Assembly: GCA_023402845.1 (NCBI GenBank)
Contig: JAEYFP010000008.1
Coordinates: 1-64,000 of the forward strand
Source: Bacillota bacterium
Lineage (GTDB): Bacteria > Bacillota > Clostridia > Lachnospirales > Lachnospiraceae
Length of the DNA stretch: 64,000 nt
Direction: 5' to 3'
In this document: positions 53,336 through 61,685 of the stretch, piece after piece
Layout: the number at the start of each line of letters is the position of its first letter
How positions within the stretch are numbered: position 1 is the first letter of the stretch
Program-made: the position numbers and the translations under genes
Notes under the pieces: model-generated
What the model saw: the letters and a program-made list of their open reading frames with translations, nothing else
Databases searched by the model: none
Told to the model about the DNA's origin: nothing

Positions 53336-54748
53336 TTATGCACGGTGCCATTTAACGCCTTCGCGTGTATCCTCCAGCACAATGCCCTGTCTTAACAGTA
53401 TATCACGAATCTCGTCGGCACGTGCGAAATTTCTCTCTTTTCTGGCCGCCTGGCGTTCCCCGATCAGCTTTTCAATATCCGCGTCAAGAATTTCTTCTTT
53501 CCTATCCACAATCAATCCCAGAATATCGGAAAGCTCGACAAGCTTATCGAGAAGCCTTTGCAGATATACAGCAGAATTATCAGAGGAGGTATTTGTATTT
53601 ACATATTTTACAAGCTCAAAGATCGCTGAAATCGCATCCGCCGTATTGAAGTCATCATCCATTGCAGCATCAAATTTATCCTCAAAGAGAGTCATTTCAT
53701 TCAATTGCGCCTGTTCTTTCTCCGATATTTCATTTTTTGAATTGCTGTTTTTGATCAAATATTTCAGATTTTCCACTGCCGTCAAGATTCTGTCAAAAGA
53801 ATTCTGCGCGGCCTCCATCAGCTCTGCGCTAAAATTGAGCTGACTGCGGTAATGTGCACTCAGCATAAAGAAACGCAAGACCTGCAAGTCGTATTTCTTA
53901 CTGATATCACGTACCGTAAAGAAGTTACCTTCCGACTTACTCATTTTTTTATTGTCGATATTCAAAAATGCATTATGCAGCCAATATTTCGCAAATGGCT
54001 TTCCATTTGCGGCCTCGCTCTGCGCAATCTCATTTTCATGATGCGGAAACACAAGATCCTCTCCTCCCGCATGAATATCAATCTCGTCGCCAAGATACCG
54101 CTTGCTCATAACAGAACACTCAATATGCCATCCCGGTCTGCCCTGACACCAGGGAGACTCCCAATACGGCTCCCCTTCCTTTTTCGGCTTCCACAATACA
54201 AAATCAAGCGGATCCTCTTTCTGATCCACACCAGAAACGAGCAGCGAACGGTTTCCGCTTCGCAGATCATCCAGATTTTTATGAGAAAGCTTTCCATATT
54301 CCTTAAATTGACGCATTCTGAAATAGACCGTACCATCCTCTGCCGCATAGGCATACCCTTTTTGGATCAGCGTGCCGATCATATCAAGCATCCCGCAGAT
54401 TTCCTCTGTTGCCTTCGGATGAGTGGTCGCCGGCCTGACATTCATCGCCGCCATATCTTTTTTACATTCCCCGATATAGCGCTCTGAAATCACAGAAGCC
54501 TCCACGCCTTCCTCAATTGCGGCCTTGATAATTTTATCATCGACATCGGTAAAATTGGACACGTAATTGACTTCCAACCCTTTATGCTCCATATAACGCC
54601 TGACCGTGTCAAAAACGATCATCGGTCTGGCATTTCCGATATGGATCAAATTATATACTGTAGGTCCGCATACATACATTTTTACCTTTCCCGGCTCAAG
54701 CGGCACAAATTCTTCCTTTTTTCCCGATAAAGTGTTATATACTCTCAT
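53336..54748 (-). CDS. cysS: Cysteinyl-tRNA synthetase
   Basis: A 470-residue class I synthetase: HIGH-type HIGNARPM, zinc-site Cys and His (CGPTVYN, ECSVM, HHENE), and KMSKSEGNFF. It charges tRNA-Cys. It follows cysE by 26 nt in a unit under the Cys T-box upstream. ATG 54748 is preferred over one eight codons upstream that overlaps the ribosome site. Confidence 0.95.
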   Translation of the reverse strand: MRVYNTLSGKKEEFVPLEPGKVKMYVCGPTVYNLIHIGNARPMIVFDTVRRYMEHKGLEVNYVSNFTDVDDKIIKAAIEEGVEASVISERYIGECKKDMAAMNVRPATTHPKATEEICGMLDMIGTLIQKGYAYAAEDGTVYFRMRQFKEYGKLSHKNLDDLRSGNRSLLVSGVDQKEDPLDFVLWKPKKEGEPYWESPWCQGRPGWHIECSVMSKRYLGDEIDIHAGGEDLVFPHHENEIAQSEAANGKPFAKYWLHNAFLNIDNKKMSKSEGNFFTVRDISKKYDLQVLRFFMLSAHYRSQLNFSAELMEAAQNSFDRILTAVENLKYLIKNSNSKNEISEKEQAQLNEMTLFEDKFDAAMDDDFNTADAISAIFELVKYVNTNTSSDNSAVYLQRLLDKLVELSDILGLIVDRKEEILDADIEKLIGERQAARKERNFARADEIRDILLRQGIVLEDTREGVKWHRA

Positions 54749-54774
54749 TATGCGTGCTTCTCCTCTTCTCACTC

Positions 54775-55455
54775 TTATTTTTCATGATTCTGTTCTTTCC
54801 TTAAGCTTCTCATTTCCTCTTCCAAATCTAGCAGTCGGTTTGTCAGCATACTGTTCGCCCTCTGCAGATTCAAAATATCCTCATAAACCGGATCCGGCAA
54901 ATCTATCTGGTTCATATCATCCCGCGGAATCGAAATATTTTCACGCTTCACAACCCTGCCTGGCACGCCCACTACCGTCGAATTCGGCGGCACCTCCTCC
55001 AGCACGACCGAACCTGCGCCTATTTTGGAATTGGCACCGATCGTAAAGGAGCCGAGCACCTTGGCTCCGGCACTGATCATCACATTGTCCTCAATTGTCG
55101 GATGACGTTTGCCCGTCTCTTTTCCGGTACCGCCGAGCGTCACTCCCTGATATAATGTCACATTATTCCCAATAATTGTTGTCTCTCCGATAATCACACC
55201 GTTTCCGTGATCAATAAAAAATCCTTCTCCGATCTGTGCGCCCGGATGGATTTCAATTCCGGTCTTTCTGGAAGCGCGCTGCGAAATCCAGCGTGCCAGA
55301 AAATAATGTTTTTTTAAATATAAATGATGTGCAATCCGATAGTGAAGCATCACCTTAAAGCTCGGATAAAGGAATATCTCTATCGAACTGTGGATAGCCG
55401 GATCCCGTTCCCGAATGATGCTGATCTCATCTTTTAATTTCCTGATCATTCCCAT
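54775..55455 (-). CDS. cysE: Serine O-acetyltransferase
   Basis: A 226-residue left-handed beta-helix acetyltransferase: N-terminal helices, then hexapeptide repeats from IEIHPGAQIGEGFFIDHGNGVIIGETTIIG with the catalytic His/Asp, and GGTGKETGKRHPTIEDNVMISAGAKVLG. It makes O-acetylserine for cysteine synthesis. A C-terminal coiled-coil-like extension (NLQRANSMLTNRLLDLEEEMRSLRKEQ) is present. It is transcribed behind the T-box, which links synthesis and charging of cysteine. Confidence 0.93.
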   Translation of the reverse strand: MGMIRKLKDEISIIRERDPAIHSSIEIFLYPSFKVMLHYRIAHHLYLKKHYFLARWISQRASRKTGIEIHPGAQIGEGFFIDHGNGVIIGETTIIGNNVTLYQGVTLGGTGKETGKRHPTIEDNVMISAGAKVLGSFTIGANSKIGAGSVVLEEVPPNSTVVGVPGRVVKRENISIPRDDMNQIDLPDPVYEDILNLQRANSMLTNRLLDLEEEMRSLRKEQNHEK

Positions 55456-55494
55456 AAAATACGGCTCCTTTCCCAGATATTATTTATCATATCA

Positions 55495-55650
55495 CCCTCG
55501 CGCCGAGCGCAGTTGACAACGTCAACACGATACCATATGCGCGAGTGCGCATCCTGCACGGAGTGTTTGCCTTGGCAAACCCTCGCGCCGAGCGCGGTTG
55601 ACAACGTCAACATGATACCATATGCGCGAATGCGCATCCTGCACGGAGTG
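55495..55650. repeat. Two 71-bp GC-rich direct repeats in the cysE leader region
   Basis: Copies at 55495-55565 and 55580-55650 differ at three or four positions. Each contains GTTGAC-AAC-GTCAAC and ATGCGC/GCGCAT inverted repeats, and TTTGCC-TT-GGCAAA lies between them. They are richer in GC than their surroundings and sit between the T-box terminator and cysE. Confidence 0.85.
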
Positions 55651-55651
55651 C

Positions 55652-55695
55652 TTTAATTCAGTAGGAAATCCGGAAGGATTTCCTACTGAATTAAA
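55652..55695. repeat. Perfect 20-bp stem-loop beside the T-box terminator
   Basis: TTTAATTCAGTAGGAAATCC, loop GGAA, then its exact complement, next to the T-run of the T-box terminator. A shorter relative with the same TAGGAAAT-CGGA-ATTTCCTA centre stands at 56823-56854, so this looks like a dispersed palindromic unit. Confidence 0.75.
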
Positions 55696-55930
55696 AAAAC
55701 CCCGTCTCTGAATAAAATTCAAGAGACGAAGTTTATCCTCCGCGGTTCCACTCTTATAGAAGAACCAACTGCGTTCTCCCGCTCAAGGCATGTAACGTAT
55801 ACCGAACGTATCAGGCTGGCCGCCGGGCGGTTCACCTGATCTGCTCAAGGATGCACTTCAGCCTCTTTCGATTAGGATGCTTTCAGCCAGCGGCATTCCC
55901 TCTCTAAAATCTTCCAAAGCCTACTCTTTC
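55696..55930 (-). promoter_or_regulatory. Cys T-box riboswitch upstream of cysE-cysS
   Basis: On the minus strand the T-box sequence AGAGTGGAACCGCGG (55741-55755) follows a stem I region with AGGGAATG and GGCTGAAG elements. The specifier codon is TGC (55853-55855, within GAAGTGCATCC), that is Cys. A terminator (CGTCTCTTGAA... with TTCAGAGACG, then a T-run) ends it at about 55696-55730. Uncharged tRNA-Cys would favour read-through into cysE and cysS. Confidence 0.92.
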
Positions 55931-56087
55931 CCTTCTCAGCATTTCAACTATGATTTCAAAAATGCGGCATCAGCCGCACTTCTATACTATAGTCTATGCA
56001 AAAACGCCGCTTTTGTCAAATTATTTATTTTCCGATTCCGTGTGTATTACTTTTCACAGGCTGCAGCGCAGAATTTCCGCATACACA

Positions 56088-56702
56088 TCATCTGCGTCCG
56101 CATCCCGGGCACCCCGCACACCGGCCCGCATTGGAATCGGGTGCCGGCTCCTCCATCGTCCCGTCTGCGTTTGCAGAGGCACGGCAGACATTCATGACAG
56201 GACTTTCCATATAATCGACCGCAGTATTCAGCATGCAAATCGCCTGCGCGGAAATACCTTCTTCGATTCCGGTAAATCCAAGTCCTTCCTCCGTCGTTGC
56301 TTTGATATTAATCTGGTCAAGCTCAATACGAAGCGCCCGAGCCACATTTTGATTCATTTCATCAATGTACGGCCGGAGTTTCGGTTTTTGTGCGATAATC
56401 GTCGCATCAATATTCTCTATAAAATATCGGTTCTCTTCCAACAGTTCCCCGACACGCTCCAGCAAAGAAATGCTGGAAATGCCCCGATAGGCTTCATCTG
56501 TATCCGGAAAGTGCTTCCCGATATCACCAAGTGCGGCAGCTCCCAGCAATGCATCCATAATTGCATGTACGACAACATCCGCATCGGAATGCCCCAAAAG
56601 TCCCTTCTCATGCGGTATTTTTACTCCGCCTAAAATCAGTTCCCCGCCTTCAACCAGGCGATGCACGTCATATCCCATTCCAATTCTCATTCTATTCTCC
56701 AT
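56088..56702 (-). CDS. ispF: 2-C-methyl-D-erythritol 2,4-cyclodiphosphate synthase with cysteine-rich tail
   Basis: IspF of the MEP isoprenoid pathway: [19 protein letters not shown] (metal ligands Asp and His), [18 protein letters not shown], and [12 protein letters not shown]. The family usually ends near residue 160; here about 40 more residues follow, ending [14 protein letters not shown], a CxxCxxC motif in a Gly/Arg-rich tail. The tail is in frame with no sign of frameshift. ATG at 56702 or four codons later (MRIGMGYD). Confidence 0.92.
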   Translation of the reverse strand: MENRMRIGMGYDVHRLVEGGELILGGVKIPHEKGLLGHSDADVVVHAIMDALLGAAALGDIGKHFPDTDEAYRGISSISLLERVGELLEENRYFIENIDATIIAQKPKLRPYIDEMNQNVARALRIELDQINIKATTEEGLGFTGIEEGISAQAICMLNTAVDYMESPVMNVCRASANADGTMEEPAPDSNAGRCAGCPGCGRR

Positions 56703-56822
56703 TCTGCCGCCGAAAATGCGGCACGACTTTCATTATATTTTCTTTTCAAAAGTGAAGAGTCATACTGCTCATTATTTCCTCTCCATGGATAGTATAACAC
56801 ATTTCTGCGCATGAAATTTTAT

Positions 56823-56854
56823 TATATAGGAAATTCGGAGCAATTTCCTATATA
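56823..56854. repeat. Short palindromic repeat related to 55652-55695
   Basis: TATATAGGAAATT, loop CGGAGC, AATTTCCTATATA: a 13-bp stem sharing its core with the hairpin beside the T-box. It lies downstream of the tRNA terminator. Confidence 0.6.
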
Positions 56855-56856
56855 GT

Positions 56857-56886
56857 AAAAAGACTCTGGATTTTACCGGAGTCTTT
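56857..56886 (-). terminator. Terminator of the tRNA-Val/tRNA-Met unit
   Basis: On the minus strand AAGACTCCGG pairs with CCAGAGTCTT (one mismatch), followed by TTTTAC. It lies just after tRNA-Met. Confidence 0.8.
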
Positions 56887-56889
56887 AAG

Positions 56890-56963
56890 TAGCGAGAGGG
56901 GGACTTGAACCCTCGACACCACGGGTATGAACCGTGTGCTCTAGCCAGCTGAGCTATCTCGCC
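56890..56963 (-). tRNA. tRNA-Met (CAT anticodon)
   Basis: A 74-nt cloverleaf: acceptor GGCGAGA/TCTCGCT (G1-U72 wobble, as in elongator Met tRNAs of bacilli), D arm GCTCAGCTGGCTAGAGC, anticodon stem CACGG/CCGTG with loop TTCATAC. No encoded CCA. Elongator rather than initiator, since pair 1-72 is not C-A. Confidence 0.88.
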
Positions 56964-57018
56964 ATTAATAAATGATACTAACTTTGTTTCCGAAAAATGA
57001 AGCTTTATGACCGCAAAA

Positions 57019-57091
57019 TGGGACCTATAGGGCTCGAACCTATGACCCTCTGCTTGTAAGGCAGATGCTCTCCCAGCTGAGCTAAGATCCC
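57019..57091 (-). tRNA. tRNA-Val (TAC anticodon)
   Basis: A 73-nt cloverleaf: acceptor GGGATCT/AGGTCCC, D arm GCTCAGCTGGGAGAGC, anticodon stem TCTGC/GCAGA with loop CTTACAA, T arm ATAGGTTCGAGCCCTAT. No encoded CCA. It precedes tRNA-Met in one transcript. Confidence 0.9.
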
Positions 57092-57267
57092 AAGGCTGCG
57101 AATTATATTTCAAACCCGCTTCGCTATTGTACTAAATAATACTCCTTCTTGTCAATAGATTTTATTTATATTTGTAAAAATATTTTGTCAACTTCGAGAT
57201 GTTGACGAACCTTTCATGAAAGGATATGATAATATCCATGAATATCATTCAGGCAGGAGGTGATTTT

Positions 57268-57843
57268 TTGGGACGTCCATACACCGAAGAAGAACGAGCG
57301 GAACTAAAGGAAAGAATAAAAGAAATCGCTTCCTCAATGTTCATGTATCAGGGATTTAAGGATTTTAGAATACAGGAATTAACAAAAAAAGTCGGTATTT
57401 CATTAGGCGGCTTTTATACCTTTTACAAAGATAAAGAAGCCCTTTATGAAGAAATCCTGCGCGATGAGAAGAATCGGATACGTAAAAAAATTCTAACGAT
57501 TATAGAAGAAGAAAATCAAACACCAAAAGATTTTTTTACTGACCTATCCAATGTTCTTATAGATAAAACAGCCACAAATAAATTTTACACCAATGAATAC
57601 AGCAGCTTATTGGAAACATTGATCTGGAACGATGATCCGGTTACTGCAGAGGATAACTTACATTTCATACAGCAAATCAGACAACTTTGGATAACCAAGG
57701 GAATTGCTATCTCTGCGTCTGATGAAGAATTGGCATCTGCCGTTGCCACACTGGCTATCCTATGTACTCAGAAAGAAAAAATAGGTGTTGGTTTTTATTC
57801 TTGGTATCAAGTAATTGAAAAATCTATTCTCGACCAGCTTTAA
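57268..57843 (+). CDS. TetR-family regulator
   Basis: A 191-residue regulator: N-terminal helix-turn-helix (ELKERIKEIASSMFMYQGFKDFRIQELTKKVGISLGGFYTFYKDKEALYEEIL, residues 11-63) and an all-helical ligand domain. TTG 57268 is the likely start, with AGGAGGTGA 7 nt upstream; an ATG at 57226 precedes this ribosome site. It heads a series with an MFS exporter and a rifampicin-phosphotransferase-like enzyme and probably represses them. Confidence 0.82.
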   Translation: MGRPYTEEERAELKERIKEIASSMFMYQGFKDFRIQELTKKVGISLGGFYTFYKDKEALYEEILRDEKNRIRKKILTIIEEENQTPKDFFTDLSNVLIDKTATNKFYTNEYSSLLETLIWNDDPVTAEDNLHFIQQIRQLWITKGIAISASDEELASAVATLAILCTQKEKIGVGFYSWYQVIEKSILDQL

Positions 57844-57923
57844 TATTTTTTATTTAACCTATGAAAATAATTTGATTTTTTCATAGGTTAGTGTTATACT
57901 GTTCATTAAAGGAGGTGGTTCGT

Positions 57924-59222
57924 TTGAATAAACAAAAAAGAACCGCAATACTCATTGGTTTATTACTATGCATGGGTGCCTCTACTATGATGCAGACTTA
58001 TTTCAGCAGTGCACTGCCCGCAATCAGCAGCAGCTTTCATTCTGTCTCTTTTTATTCGTGGGTACATGGCAGCTACATACTGGCTTCTTCCGCCGTAATT
58101 ATATTGTCCAGCGGATTGTGCCAAAGATTTGGCAATAAGAAAAACTTCATGATAGGTTCTTTGCTATTTGGGATAGGCACTCTCATAGCCCCCTTCAGCA
58201 ACTCTATGCTGCAGCTCGTAATAGCGAGAATCGTTATGGGGATCGGTGCCGGGGTAGTTGTGCCCGCAACCTACGGTATAATAGGGGAACATTTTGAGAA
58301 GAAAAAGTATTCGTCTGTTTTTGCCGCCTTTGCCGTGGTGCAAATCGTTTTCAATGGGTTGGGCAGCTTAGCCGGAGGCTATCTGCCTCGGATTGCTTCA
58401 TGGCAGACACTCTTTTCTATCTTAATCCCGCTTGAACTGCTGAGCTTCTGGCTGGTATTCCGAAATCTCCCTGATCGCATTCCGGTTATGCATTCAGAGC
58501 CCTTTCACTTACTCAGGCAACTGCTTATGATGCTTGCAATTCTTCTCACAGCCTTGGGGATCGAGCAAGCCTATCATCAACAATATTTGTTACTGATTCT
58601 CAGCGCCGCACTGCTTTTCTTTGTGGTATGGACGGACACCAAAGGAGAACATATCCTGTCTCCAAAGGAATTTGTAACTGATCCTTTATTGAGAAACCTG
58701 TGCCTTCAGGTATTTCTGTTGGGAGCATTCTATCATGTTTGTCTTGTCTATCTGCCAAGCCTGATGCAGTTTTCTATGGGACTCAGTGCGGATACGTCCG
58801 GAAATCTGCTGGCAGTATTCGTTGCTCTCATGGGAGCCGGAAGCATGTTGGGAGCCGTGATTAAAATTTCCGAACGTCCGGCTATATTAATCGGATGGCT
58901 GGCCTGCCTTACAGGTGGCTTTTTCATGCCGTTCCTCTTCACTCTGTCTGTGATGCTGCTGGGATTCGGCTCAGGTGTGTTGATGTCCGTATTATTGGGA
59001 TATACAGCAACCCGGACGCAGAGTCACGCTTCCGGTGTTAACAGCACCGCACATTTAATCCGCAATTTTGGCGGCAGTATCGGAACCATACTATTTCAGT
59101 TTTCACTTCGTTATCCGCAGAAATATTATATGGGCGGCGTTTTCATTCTCGCCGTATCAGGAGTCATTGCAGCATCCTTATCTTTACGCTTTAAACATAT
59201 TTTCAACGAACCGAACGTGTGA
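57924..59222 (+). CDS. MFS drug exporter-like protein
   Basis: A 432-residue major facilitator with about 12-14 helices: motif A-like GLCQRFGNKKNF in loop 2-3, IARIVMGIGAGVVVPATYGIIGEHF (motif C-like, antiporter type). TTG 57924 has AAAGGAGGTGG upstream. It overlaps the next gene's upstream region and shares the TetR unit, suggesting drug efflux. Substrate not readable. Confidence 0.8.
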   Translation: MNKQKRTAILIGLLLCMGASTMMQTYFSSALPAISSSFHSVSFYSWVHGSYILASSAVIILSSGLCQRFGNKKNFMIGSLLFGIGTLIAPFSNSMLQLVIARIVMGIGAGVVVPATYGIIGEHFEKKKYSSVFAAFAVVQIVFNGLGSLAGGYLPRIASWQTLFSILIPLELLSFWLVFRNLPDRIPVMHSEPFHLLRQLLMMLAILLTALGIEQAYHQQYLLLILSAALLFFVVWTDTKGEHILSPKEFVTDPLLRNLCLQVFLLGAFYHVCLVYLPSLMQFSMGLSADTSGNLLAVFVALMGAGSMLGAVIKISERPAILIGWLACLTGGFFMPFLFTLSVMLLGFGSGVLMSVLLGYTATRTQSHASGVNSTAHLIRNFGGSIGTILFQFSLRYPQKYYMGGVFILAVSGVIAASLSLRFKHIFNEPNV

Positions 59223-59248
59223 GCTTCGGTCTTAAGGAGGGTTTCGCT

Positions 59249-61660
59249 ATGAAATACATCAGAAGATTTCAGGAAATAAATAAAGAAGATATTCCTCTCG
59301 TCGGCGGAAAAGGCGCAAATTTAGGTGAACTGTTTAATGCCGGTCTGCCTGTTCCCGATGGCTTTTGCGTTACAGGAGACGCGTTTGACGAATATATGAA
59401 GCGCAATGGCTTTAAACAGGCATCGGCTTATAGTGAAAAACTGCGCTCTGAAGTCGCTGCGGGTCAGCTTTGGACCGAACTGGAGCGGGAAATTTTTGAG
59501 TCTTATGCCCTGCTCGGGCAAACTATGAGAGTTGCTGTCCGCTCTTCTGCTACCGCAGAGGATCTCCCGGAAGCAAGCTTCGCCGGGCAGCAGGAGACCT
59601 ATCTTAACGTCGTTGGAAAAGAGCAGCTTATCAGCGCAATCAAAAAATGCTTTGCGTCCCTGTATTCTGCCCGCGCCGTGACATATCGGAAGCAGGCACA
59701 CTTTGATACAGTCAAAGTGTCTTTGGCGGTTGTGATCCAAAAGATGGTGGAAAGTGAAGTGTCCGGTGTTCTTTTTACCGCAGATCCTGTCAGCCGGAAT
59801 ACGGACAATATGATGCTCAATGCCGCATGGGGGCTTGGTGAGGCGATTGTTTCAGGGAAAGTAACTCCGGATATCTACCTCTACAGCAAGAAGCACAATC
59901 GTATTATCGATAAAAAACTCGGCGATAAAGCTATTCTGATCTGCTATGGCACTACAGGGATTGAGGAAAGAGAAACACCATCGGAGCAAAAAAGCTGCTT
60001 TTGCCTGAATGACAAACAAGCGCTCAGAGTTTTTACAATGGGCCAGAGAGTCGAACAGCATTATGGCAGTTCGCAGGATATCGAATGGGCCATATCAAAC
60101 GGCGAGCTATATTTATTACAATCCCGCCCTATTACAACTTTAAACAAATTAAATGAAAGACAGCCTGCGCTTTCCGCAGCTCAAAAGGCAGTGCTGAATA
60201 ATTGGGTTGAGCATTGTCCCGCTCCTCTTTACCCTCTGGACGTAGAACCATGTAAAATCGTAGATCAGGCTAAATCAAAAGTGTTTCATGAATTAGGTAT
60301 TTCTATCGGCGGCGAACTGAGCATGGATGAAAAGGGCATCCTATCCTTTTTTGCAGGTACGGTGCGGATCTCTGTTCGGATTGTGAAGATTCCTTTTCTG
60401 CTGCGGCAATTTACAAATTATGCAGTAAATTCTTCAAACACAGACTGTGCATTTTCCAAAATAGAAAGAGAGCTGAAGGAGCTATCTGCGGTAGATGTCT
60501 CCCTGTTATCAGTCCCTGCGTTGGTTCAGCAGGTGAAAGCTCTTATGAACTTATCGGAAGAGATTGCATACATACGTTTTCGTTATAATATTTTCCCATC
60601 TGTCGCTGTTTCCAAGCTCCTTTATCCGACCTTGCACCGGGTAGATAAAAATATCAATGAATTTGACTTGTTAAGCGACCTGCCCTATAAAACATGGGAA
60701 TTGAATATTGCATTACGAAAACTTGCCGCTTATATTCAAAAGCATAACGAATTGAAAAACACAATTTCAAGTCTGGAAATAATCGACAGCCATGCCATCG
60801 AAGTCATTCGGAACGATAATCCTGATTTTTCTGTTAGACTTAAGAATTTTCTTGATGAATTCGGATGGAAATCCAGCAGCAGTTATTGCGCATTCGGCTC
60901 CGTATCATGGTTTGAAGATATGACTTCGCTGTTCTTACTGCTAAAAGCTTTGTTACAGTCGGACAGCAAGGTTTTAGAAAATAAAAAGCATCAGGCAATC
61001 CTCGAGAAAATTTCAAGGCGTTTTTCTGCAGCAAAAGCAGCCGGAGTGCGTAAGAAAATCGAGGAAATACGAGGGTATCACATCAACAGGGAAGAAAGTC
61101 TTTACCTGATCGAAATGTGCTACGGTTTGGCACGCAGGACCGTGTTTGAGCTGAATCTCCGGTTTCCGGAACTATTTAAGCAGTCAAAGGATATTCTTTT
61201 TCTTACATTAGAGGAGGTGTACGCACTGCCCGCCGGGATTCAGGATTTTGAAAATCGAATTACCATCAGAAAAAGAAACCGCCCTCAAAACGAAAGATTA
61301 TGGAACAGCCTTTCTCTTAGTAGAAATTCAGATAACAAAAGCACGATAACCGGTGTGTCGGGTAATCGAGGAATTAGTCGAGGAAAAGTAAAAAAGATTC
61401 TCACCTTGCAGGAGTTTGATAAAATGCAGCAAGGTGACATCCTGGTTTGCCGGTATACGGACCCTTCCTGGACACCATTGTTTATTTTAGCTTCAGCAGT
61501 CGTATCCGATACCGGCGGCCCCTTATCCCATAGTGCAATCGTTGCAAGGGAATATGATATTCCCGCAGTTTTAGGCTGTGGCAATGCAACCGATGCGTTA
61601 GAGGATGGACAGGAAATTATTGTTGATGGTGATAACGGCATTATTCAAATTGAAACCTGA
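59249..61660 (+). CDS. Rifampicin phosphotransferase-like (PEP synthase family) enzyme
   Basis: An 803-residue protein with an N-terminal ATP-grasp half (VGGKGANLGELFNAGLPVPDGFCVT, VRSSATAEDLPEASFAGQQETYLNV, WGLGEAIVSGKVTPD, QDIEWAI) and a C-terminal swivelling His domain (SDTGGPLSHSAIVAREYDIPAVLG with the phospho-His). PEP synthase proper also has a PEP-binding barrel; here a helical middle domain (about 330-680) stands in its place, as in rifampicin phosphotransferases, which are slightly longer (about 870). Start ATG 59249 has AAGGAGGG upstream. Next to TetR and an MFS exporter, antibiotic inactivation is plausible; another small-molecule acceptor is possible. Confidence 0.7.
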   Translation: MKYIRRFQEINKEDIPLVGGKGANLGELFNAGLPVPDGFCVTGDAFDEYMKRNGFKQASAYSEKLRSEVAAGQLWTELEREIFESYALLGQTMRVAVRSSATAEDLPEASFAGQQETYLNVVGKEQLISAIKKCFASLYSARAVTYRKQAHFDTVKVSLAVVIQKMVESEVSGVLFTADPVSRNTDNMMLNAAWGLGEAIVSGKVTPDIYLYSKKHNRIIDKKLGDKAILICYGTTGIEERETPSEQKSCFCLNDKQALRVFTMGQRVEQHYGSSQDIEWAISNGELYLLQSRPITTLNKLNERQPALSAAQKAVLNNWVEHCPAPLYPLDVEPCKIVDQAKSKVFHELGISIGGELSMDEKGILSFFAGTVRISVRIVKIPFLLRQFTNYAVNSSNTDCAFSKIERELKELSAVDVSLLSVPALVQQVKALMNLSEEIAYIRFRYNIFPSVAVSKLLYPTLHRVDKNINEFDLLSDLPYKTWELNIALRKLAAYIQKHNELKNTISSLEIIDSHAIEVIRNDNPDFSVRLKNFLDEFGWKSSSSYCAFGSVSWFEDMTSLFLLLKALLQSDSKVLENKKHQAILEKISRRFSAAKAAGVRKKIEEIRGYHINREESLYLIEMCYGLARRTVFELNLRFPELFKQSKDILFLTLEEVYALPAGIQDFENRITIRKRNRPQNERLWNSLSLSRNSDNKSTITGVSGNRGISRGKVKKILTLQEFDKMQQGDILVCRYTDPSWTPLFILASAVVSDTGGPLSHSAIVAREYDIPAVLGCGNATDALEDGQEIIVDGDNGIIQIET

Positions 61661-61685
61661 ATAGATCATTCTATTTCAGTTTTAT
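61657..61685. terminator. Weak terminator between convergent genes
   Basis: CTGAATAGA (from 61657) pairs imperfectly with TCTATTTCAG, followed by TTTTATTTTG. The hairpin overlaps the ends of both convergent genes, only 10 bp apart. Confidence 0.45.

Noticed and set aside
55495..55650. CRISPR array
   Set aside because: Only two 71-bp copies with a 14-bp gap, no series of unique spacers and no cas genes anywhere in the window.
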